From Chloroflexota bacterium (GTDB lineage Bacteria > Chloroflexota > Anaerolineae > Fen-1058), in NCBI GenBank assembly GCA_016219235.1, contig JACRBO010000237.1, forward strand, positions 1-9,406: DNA of 9,406 nt. The letters are read 5' to 3'. Within the stretch, counting starts at the first letter, position 1. Each line of letters begins with the position of its first letter. A program made the translations under genes and the position numbers. Below the pieces are notes generated by a model that was given only the letters and a program-made list of their open reading frames with translations, was not told the DNA's origin and did no database searches. Below are positions 5,847-9,406 of this stretch, piece by piece.

Positions 5847-6796
5847 CGCGCACGCTCTAGTGCGGCTTCCAGATAGCGCCGCTGCGCGGGATCATTCAGC
5901 AGGATCAGTTCCGGCGGTTCATCGGGTTGAAAGACGCTGGAGGTCCGCTGCACGACCGAGGCCGTGATCTGCTGCGCGGCTTGCGGCGTAGCCTTCACTG
6001 CCTGGCCGGCAATCCAGCCTGCCACGCCGTTGTTATCCAACTTGATCAGGTCGGCAGGTGCGGCTTCGGTGGTCTGCGCGCTCGTGCGCCCGACGACGTG
6101 CCACTGCGTGAAGACCTCGAAGTTGCGCTGGCGGATCGAGATGATCGATGCCGTGACCGTGGCGATCAGTCGCTCCAACAGCGTGGGGCCGTCATAGACC
6201 ACATACGGCCCGATCTGCTGCTGCGTGCGATGGATAATCTTCGTGCCGATCGCGATGGTTTGATTGCGACCGTCGTCGGCCAGCACCCGCACCTGTGCGC
6301 GATTGTCGAGTGCCTTGTTCACGGCGAACGCCCCGCCGACAGCGACCACCAGCACGAAGATGATCGCGCCGATCGACAAACCGGTAGCAATGCGGGCCTC
6401 GGCCGTGCGTTCCTCCATTGCGGCTTCGGCATTGGCGACGGCTTCTTCACCGTTGGCTTTGATGCCGGTGACTGAGGCGACAAAACGCGCGTTGATCTCG
6501 TTCAACTGTTGCGTGTTGCTCAACGTCAACGCTGCGACTTCGCCTTGATGCCGCAGGGCTTGTTGATGCGCATCCTCGGCGATCTGCTGATCGGTGCGCG
6601 CCACGATGGACTTCGCTTCAGCCTGAGCCTGGGCAGGCACCACGATGTCGGCGTGGGTCTGCGCCTCCTGATTGCGAATAGCGGCGGCCGTCGCGGTGGG
6701 TTGCGCCAGCAGCCGTGCGTTATCGGCCTCGGCCTGTTCGGTCGGCGAGCAGGCCGTCAGACCCCACAAGACGATGCTGATCAGTAGCCATTTCAT
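5843..6796 (-). CDS. Lipoprotein with coiled-coil, membrane segment and cytoplasmic C-terminal domain
   Basis: A 317-aa protein not assigned to a family. The N-terminus MKWLLISIVLWGLTACS has a lipobox (LTAC, Cys16), so it is probably lipidated outside the membrane. Residues about 18-135 are Ala/Gln/Glu-rich helix of coiled-coil type. A strong membrane segment lies at about 136-159 (IATGLSIGAIIFVLVVAVGG). The C-terminal 155 residues form a mixed domain (TIAIGTKIIHRTQQQIGPYVVYDG; later ADLIKLDNNGVAGWIAGQ) ending LLNDPAQRRYLEAALERAR. The order of outside coiled coil, membrane helix, inside tail matches the next gene, and the two C-terminal helices look alike. Start ATG at 6796 overlaps the preceding stop and the stop overlaps the next start, both ATGA. 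It is likely a partner of the following coiled-coil protein and the FtsK-like ATPase; a role in DNA transfer or a cell-envelope complex is inferred only. Confidence 0.8.
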   Translation of the reverse strand: MKWLLISIVLWGLTACSPTEQAEADNARLLAQPTATAAAIRNQEAQTHADIVVPAQAQAEAKSIVARTDQQIAEDAHQQALRHQGEVAALTLSNTQQLNEINARFVASVTGIKANGEEAVANAEAAMEERTAEARIATGLSIGAIIFVLVVAVGGAFAVNKALDNRAQVRVLADDGRNQTIAIGTKIIHRTQQQIGPYVVYDGPTLLERLIATVTASIISIRQRNFEVFTQWHVVGRTSAQTTEAAPADLIKLDNNGVAGWIAGQAVKATPQAAQQITASVVQRTSSVFQPDEPPELILLNDPAQRRYLEAALERAR

Positions 6797-7002
6797 GATC
6801 GGTCCTCCGGTTGACTATGGACGGATCGCGCGGTGGCCCGGCTGGTCGTGGGCTGTACCTCGTCGAGATCGATCTCCACCAACTGCTCATCGGTGTTGCG
6901 CGCCAGCCAGTCATACAGCAGGCCGCGTTCATCGGAACCGAAGACTTGCGGCGCCGCTTGCTCAATGAGTCGCGCGAGATCGAGCCGAACGAGGTGTGCC
7001 AT
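6793..7002 (-). CDS. Hypothetical 69-aa acidic protein
   Basis: A small protein I cannot assign. The ATG at 7002-7000 lies 1 base after the Hfq-like stop (TGA-C-ATG), which argues for coupled translation and against the in-frame extension to 7065. The product MAHLVRLDLARLIEQAAPQV continues with FGSDERGLLYDWLARNTDEQ and an acidic strand (LVEIDLDEV). It looks like two or three helices followed by a disordered Ser/Thr/Arg tail. No Cys, signal peptide or membrane segment is present. Its stop overlaps the lipoprotein start (ATGA). Its place between an Hfq-like protein and the membrane/ATPase module gives no functional clue on its own. Confidence 0.65.
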   Translation of the reverse strand: MAHLVRLDLARLIEQAAPQVFGSDERGLLYDWLARNTDEQLVEIDLDEVQPTTSRATARSVHSQPEDRS

Positions 7003-7003
7003 G

Positions 7004-7288
7004 TCAGGCCGCCTGTGATCCGATCGGGGCAATGGTTGGATCAGGTTCGATCCACGCCACGGCATGTTTGGTGATCAACAGAATGATCCCGTCACGTTCG
7101 ATGAAGATGTCGAAGAGATCGAGGCCCATCAAAATGCCGGTGATGACTTCGCCGTTCTCGAAGTGAACGCGGATCGATTCGCCTTCGTGTGTGGCGTAGA
7201 ATTTGGCGGACGAAGTCCCCCAACGATTGGGCGGGCCTTTGGGCGCGGCGGGTTCTTTGATCTTCTTTGCGGGCGTTGGGGTAGTCAT
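7004..7288 (-). CDS. Hfq-like Sm-fold RNA-binding protein encoded on the element
   Basis: A 94-aa protein with a Lys/Pro/Ala-rich N-terminal arm (1-25) and one Sm fold (about 36-83). The Sm1-like part reads ESIRVHFENGEVITGILMGL then DLFDIFIERDG, matching the Hfq pattern of NG-x(4)-G-x(4)-D-x-F-x(4)-E-R-x-G. The Sm2-like part ITKHAVAWIEP has the KHA signature that in Hfq lines the proximal U-binding pore (YKHAISTI-x-P in typical Hfq); the usual aromatic before KHA is Thr here. Hfq rings bind small RNAs and mRNAs. Start ATG at 7288 has GGAGG 6 bases upstream and overlaps the excisionase stop (ATGA). A DNA-binding or structural role for a diverged Sm protein is the alternative. Sm fold is confident; RNA chaperone function is inferred. 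Confidence 0.72.
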   Translation of the reverse strand: MTTPTPAKKIKEPAAPKGPPNRWGTSSAKFYATHEGESIRVHFENGEVITGILMGLDLFDIFIERDGIILLITKHAVAWIEPDPTIAPIGSQAA

Positions 7289-7509
7289 GATTTGCCTCCT
7301 GACGCAGCAGCGTCGGCCTGAATTTGATGGTCTTGAATCAAGCGGTCGAGGTCGGCTGGCTCGATACGGATCACCGCGCCCAGCCGGACAGCGGGCAGGG
7401 CGTCATTCTCGATCCAGCGGAAGACGGTGCGCTTCGAGACGTTCATGCGATGCGCCACCTGGCGGAGCGTCAACAACTGATGCGTCGGTTCAAGGCGAGC
7501 GTGATCCAT
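7285..7509 (-). CDS. Excisionase/MerR-type HTH DNA-binding protein, first gene of leftward operon
   Basis: A 74-aa protein consisting almost entirely of an excisionase-family helix-turn-helix (HTH_17 type). LLTLRQVAHRMNVSKRTVFR (12-31) is the HTH, WIENDALPAVRLG the wing turn, and VIRIEPADLDRLIQDH (46-61) the closing strand and helix. Proteins of this fold act as recombination directionality factors or small transcription regulators. Start ATG at 7509 has AGGAG 7 bases upstream. The stop overlaps the Hfq-like start. Being first in the operon and next to the control region suggests autoregulation. No integrase lies in the window, so a regulator role is at least as likely as excision. Confidence 0.85.
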   Translation of the reverse strand: MDHARLEPTHQLLTLRQVAHRMNVSKRTVFRWIENDALPAVRLGAVIRIEPADLDRLIQDHQIQADAAASGGKS

Positions 7510-7566
7510 GGTTAACTCCTGACAGATGAGATAGTGTGAGACCGGGCTGGACGATGAACAGGCAGC

Positions 7567-7597
7567 AAAAAAGCCGCGCTCAAATTGAGCACGGCTT
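7567..7597 (-). terminator. Intrinsic terminator for leftward transcription, upstream of the leftward operon
   Basis: AAGCCG (7571-7576) pairs with CGGCTT (7592-7597), and GCTCA (7578-7582) pairs with TGAGC (7586-7590). There is one C/A mismatch and a 3-base loop. On the minus strand the stem is followed by a run of six T (plus-strand A run 7567-7572). It lies 58 bases before the first leftward start codon, so it would stop leftward transcripts starting further right before they enter the operon. It is either an attenuator or an insulator. Confidence 0.75.
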
Positions 7598-7686
7598 ATG
7601 ATGACGTTAGGCGAGGAGGTTACAGAGGGTTTTTACTATTGGTTACCCTTATTCCCGTCGAGTCCGTATGAAGTAAACTAAATAGG

Positions 7687-7714
7687 ACAGCCTGGAAGTC
7701 ACATTCCAGGCTGT
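7687..7714. other. Perfect 11-bp hairpin in the control region
   Basis: ACAGCCTGGAA (7687-7697) pairs without mismatch to TTCCAGGCTGT (7704-7714) around the 6-base loop GTCACA. It lies 9 bases before the stem of the rightward terminator. It is followed by TCGCGTTTT, a weak T-run, so it may be a first terminator in tandem. It could also be a structured leader element or a dyad operator. Confidence 0.65.
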
Positions 7715-7723
7715 TCGCGTTTT

Positions 7724-7762
7724 AAGCCCCGTCAATGCCATTCGCATTGACGGGGCTTTTTT
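7724..7762 (+). terminator. Strong intrinsic terminator for rightward transcription
   Basis: AAGCCCCGTCAATGC (7724-7738) pairs perfectly with GCATTGACGGGGCTT (7744-7758) around a 5-base loop, with six T at 7757-7762 on the plus strand. Only 28 bases separate it from the start of the rightward HTH gene, including that gene's ribosome-binding site. There is essentially no room for a promoter in between, so the gene must rely on read-through or regulated antitermination, unless the promoter overlaps the terminator. Confidence 0.9.
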
Positions 7763-7790
7763 GTTGTCCATTTCCAGCGAGGAGGTTGAC

Positions 7791-8054
7791 ATGAATCGAA
7801 CACCGTCAGTTTCTCAACCGCGTGTCACGGCCCGCATGTTGTCAGTGGCCGAGGTTGCCCAAATCATTGGCGTGAGCCGCAAATTGGTCCAGCAGTGGAT
7901 CGAGTCCGGCCTGCTGCCCGCCTTTCGGCTTGGCCCGCAAACGCGCGTGATTCGCGTGCGTGAGGGTGATCTGGAGACGTTCATTCAACGGCATATTCGC
8001 ACAGATCAATCGGTCTTGACGGATCAGCCGCCGGCCGCTGCCGCCTCAGACTGA
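7791..8054 (+). CDS. Second excisionase/MerR-type HTH DNA-binding protein, first gene of rightward arm
   Basis: An 87-aa protein with an excisionase-type helix-turn-helix: ARMLSVAEVAQIIGVSRKLV (14-33), then QQWIESGLLPAFRLGPQTRV and a closing IRVREGDLETFIQRH (54-68). A disordered Ala/Pro-rich tail follows. ATG 7791 is chosen because GAGGAGG lies 5-6 bases upstream; an in-frame TTG at 7761 sits inside the terminator T-run and is unlikely. It is diverged from the leftward HTH protein in sequence but shares its fold, so the two may be paired regulators of the control region between them, or one may be the directionality factor of an integrase outside the window. The DnaB gene follows after 51 bases, probably in the same transcript. 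Confidence 0.85.
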   Translation: MNRTPSVSQPRVTARMLSVAEVAQIIGVSRKLVQQWIESGLLPAFRLGPQTRVIRVREGDLETFIQRHIRTDQSVLTDQPPAAAASD

Positions 8055-8105
8055 TCCCTATTTGCACTTTCAGGCGCGATACGCCCGCTAACCATTGGAG
8101 ATCGT

Positions 8106-9406
8106 ATGACCACCACACCCATTGACCGCCTACCACCGCACTCCGTCGAGGCTGAAGAAGCGCTGCTCGGCTCGATCCTGATAGACACTGAGGCGTTGGA
8201 TCGCGTGAGTTTCCTGGCCGACACTGATTTCTACATCATCAAGCATCAGTGGGTCTGGGCAGCACTACAGGCGCTGCACGCGCGGCATGAACCCATTGAC
8301 GCGGTGACGTTGCGCCGCGAAGTGGAAGCACGCGACCAGCTAGACGAGTTGGGCGGCCCGGCCTATCTGACCTACTTGATGACGGTCGTGCCCACGGCCA
8401 TACACGCGGTCGGCTATGGCCGCATTGTGGAACGCGCCGCCAATCGACGCCGACTGTTACGGGCGGCGTCGGATATTGCCCAACTGGCTTACGATGAAAG
8501 CGCCGACGATGAGTTGGTCAACGATCGCGCCGAGCAACTGATCTTCAAGGCGCGCCGTGCGAACGGCGGACGAGAGACCCGTCCGATCGCGCAAGTCCTA
8601 ACCGAATACTACGCCCGCATCGAATATCTCTACGAACACCGTGACGAACCGCTCGGCGTCCCGACCGGGCTGATCGATCTCGATCGGCTGTTGAGTGGTT
8701 TGCAAAAATCCGATCTGGATATCATTGCCGCCCGACCGGGGATCGGCAAAACCTCGCTGCTGCTCAACATTGGGTTGAGCGCCGCGCAGCGATTCCAGCA
8801 GCGCGTGGCCATCTTCTCGCTGGAAATGTCCGCCGAACAGATTGCCGAGCGCCTGGTGGCGCAACACGCCGGCATCGATAGCCAACGGCTGCGCACCGGG
8901 CAACTGACCGACGAGGATTGGCCGCTCTTCGTGCAAACGACCAGTGGACTATCCGAAGCCGGCGTCTGGATCGACGACACGGCCGGTTTGTCATCGCTGC
9001 AACTGCGCGCGAAAGCCCGCCGCCTGCATGCCGCGCACGGCTTTGATCTGATTCTGGTGGACTATCTGCAACTGATGACGAGTGAGCGCCGCAGCGAGAA
9101 TCGCAATCAGGAAGTGGCCGCCTTGTCGCAAGGCTTGAAGAATTTGGCGCGCGAGTTGAACGTGCCCGTGTTGGTGGCCTCGCAGTTATCACGGGCCGTC
9201 GAACAGCGCAGTGATAAACGACCACAACTCAGCGACCTGCGCGACTCTGGCAGTCTGGAGCAAGACGCCGATGTGGTCATGTTCCTGTACCGCGACGCGG
9301 TCTACAACCCGGCCTGCGAGACGCCTAATGTGACCGAGTTGATTATCGCCAAGCATCGCAAGGGACCGACCGGCACTGTGCAACTGTACTGGCAGAAAGA
9401 ACTCAC
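8106..9406 (+). CDS. dnaB: Replicative DNA helicase DnaB (3' end beyond window)
   Basis: 433 complete codons of a DnaB-family hexameric replicative helicase are visible; the gene is open at the right edge. The N-terminal domain begins with the typical PPHSVEAEEALLGSILID (about 10-27) and includes the LGG-PAYLTYL motif. The RecA-like domain starts at LGVPTGLIDLDRLLSGLQ. Walker A is ARPGIGKTS (209-217), with FSLEMS after it, Walker B LILVDYLQLM (about 315-324), VLVASQLSRAVEQR, and the LRDSGSLEQDADVV motif. IAKHRKGPTGT is near the end. Start ATG has GGAG 5 bases upstream. It unwinds DNA at the fork and is loaded by a DnaC-type partner, here probably the loader at the other end. No intein or frameshift is visible in the part shown. 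An element-borne copy seems likely from the neighbours, but the host's own dnaB cannot be excluded from this window alone. Confidence 0.95.
   Translation, partial: MTTTPIDRLPPHSVEAEEALLGSILIDTEALDRVSFLADTDFYIIKHQWVWAALQALHARHEPIDAVTLRREVEARDQLDELGGPAYLTYLMTVVPTAIHAVGYGRIVERAANRRRLLRAASDIAQLAYDESADDELVNDRAEQLIFKARRANGGRETRPIAQVLTEYYARIEYLYEHRDEPLGVPTGLIDLDRLLSGLQKSDLDIIAARPGIGKTSLLLNIGLSAAQRFQQRVAIFSLEMSAEQIAERLVAQHAGIDSQRLRTGQLTDEDWPLFVQTTSGLSEAGVWIDDTAGLSSLQLRAKARRLHAAHGFDLILVDYLQLMTSERRSENRNQEVAALSQGLKNLARELNVPVLVASQLSRAVEQRSDKRPQLSDLRDSGSLEQDADVVMFLYRDAVYNPACETPNVTELIIAKHRKGPTGTVQLYWQKEL

Larger units (their letters stand above)
7600..7762 (+). ncRNA. Possible terminated small RNA or attenuated leader
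   Basis: There is no ORF here, but the segment ends in a perfect hairpin (7687-7714) followed by a strong U-tailed terminator (7724-7762). Any rightward transcript starting around 7620-7690 would be a short structured RNA of under about 150 bases. An Hfq-like gene lies 310 bases away on the same element, and U-tailed terminators are the standard Hfq landing site, so an element-encoded small RNA is conceivable. Equally it may be the leader of the rightward operon. No promoter was assigned and the 5' end is unknown. Confidence 0.35.
7510..7790. promoter_or_regulatory. Divergent control region with outward-facing terminators
   Basis: These 281 bases separate the leftward and rightward arms, so promoters for both should lie here. 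The centre (about 7620-7690) is AT-richer than the flanks. I could not assign a convincing -35/-10 pair on either strand. A leftward-acting terminator is at 7567-7597 and a rightward-acting one at 7724-7762; each stands before the arm it faces. The 11-mer GCGAGGAGGTT occurs twice, at 7611-7621 without a nearby start codon and at 7777-7787 as the ribosome-binding site of the rightward gene. The only ATG reading from the centre is ATG-AAG-TAA at 7668-7676. Confidence 0.6.

Noticed and set aside
7003..7065. 90-aa version of the small gene after the Hfq-like gene
   Set aside because: It would overlap the Hfq-like coding region by about 60 bases; the ATG one base after the stop fits the coupled pattern of the operon.
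7668..7676. ATG-AAG-TAA leader mini-ORF
   Set aside because: There is no ribosome-binding site at proper distance, and a two-codon frame is expected by chance.
7761..7790. TTG start for the rightward HTH gene
   Set aside because: It falls in the terminator T-run, and the ATG at 7791 has a strong GAGGAGG site.
8598..8980. Minus-strand open frames within dnaB
   Set aside because: They are antisense to conserved DnaB motifs and have no independent support.

Overview
The window looks like the replication, maintenance and DNA-handling core of an extrachromosomal or mobile element: a large plasmid, a phage-plasmid or an integrative element. GC content is moderately high. The proline/threonine/alanine-rich linkers (TATPDP, PTATPTS) and the strong excess of GATC tetranucleotides fit a filamentous Chloroflexota host. 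That host call is an inference from style, not a marker-gene identification. No rRNA, tRNA, CRISPR array, transposase, integrase or relaxase is visible.

Layout. Positions 7509 down to 1 hold one leftward, tightly packed operon of eleven genes. Five junctions are 4-base ATGA start/stop overlaps, and two others are separated by only 1-2 bases. In transcription order it encodes an excisionase-like HTH protein, an Hfq-like Sm protein, a 69-aa unknown, a lipoprotein with a membrane segment, a signal-peptide/coiled-coil/membrane protein, a soluble FtsK/SpoIIIE-type ATPase, a 90-aa unknown, a replication initiator-like winged-helix protein, a ParM-like actin, a small ParR-like protein, and a DnaC/IstB-type helicase loader that runs off the left edge. 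Rightward from 7791 lie a second excisionase-like HTH gene and a replicative DnaB helicase that runs off the right edge. The two arms diverge from a control region at 7510-7790, which has an outward-facing intrinsic terminator in front of each arm.

How it may work together. Initiator, helicase loader and DnaB helicase form a complete helicase-loading set. Four near-perfect palindromic iterons (arms ACTGCAAA / TTTGCAGT) lie inside the initiator gene, three of them at an exact 36-bp pitch, with an AT-richer GATC-dense segment between the third and fourth. This is the arrangement of the lambda origin inside gene O, so the initiator gene probably contains its own origin. ParM-like and ParR-like proteins form a type II partition pair. 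Three 11-bp direct repeats and a set of GGGAACC repeats just downstream of parR are candidate centromere or operator DNA. The FtsK-like ATPase is co-operonic with two membrane proteins of matching architecture, which suggests a membrane-anchored DNA pump for transfer, segregation or packaging.

The most unusual items are the origin-in-gene, an Hfq-like protein carried on the element beside a possible terminated small RNA or leader, the doubly terminated divergent control region, and the three-gene FtsK/membrane module.
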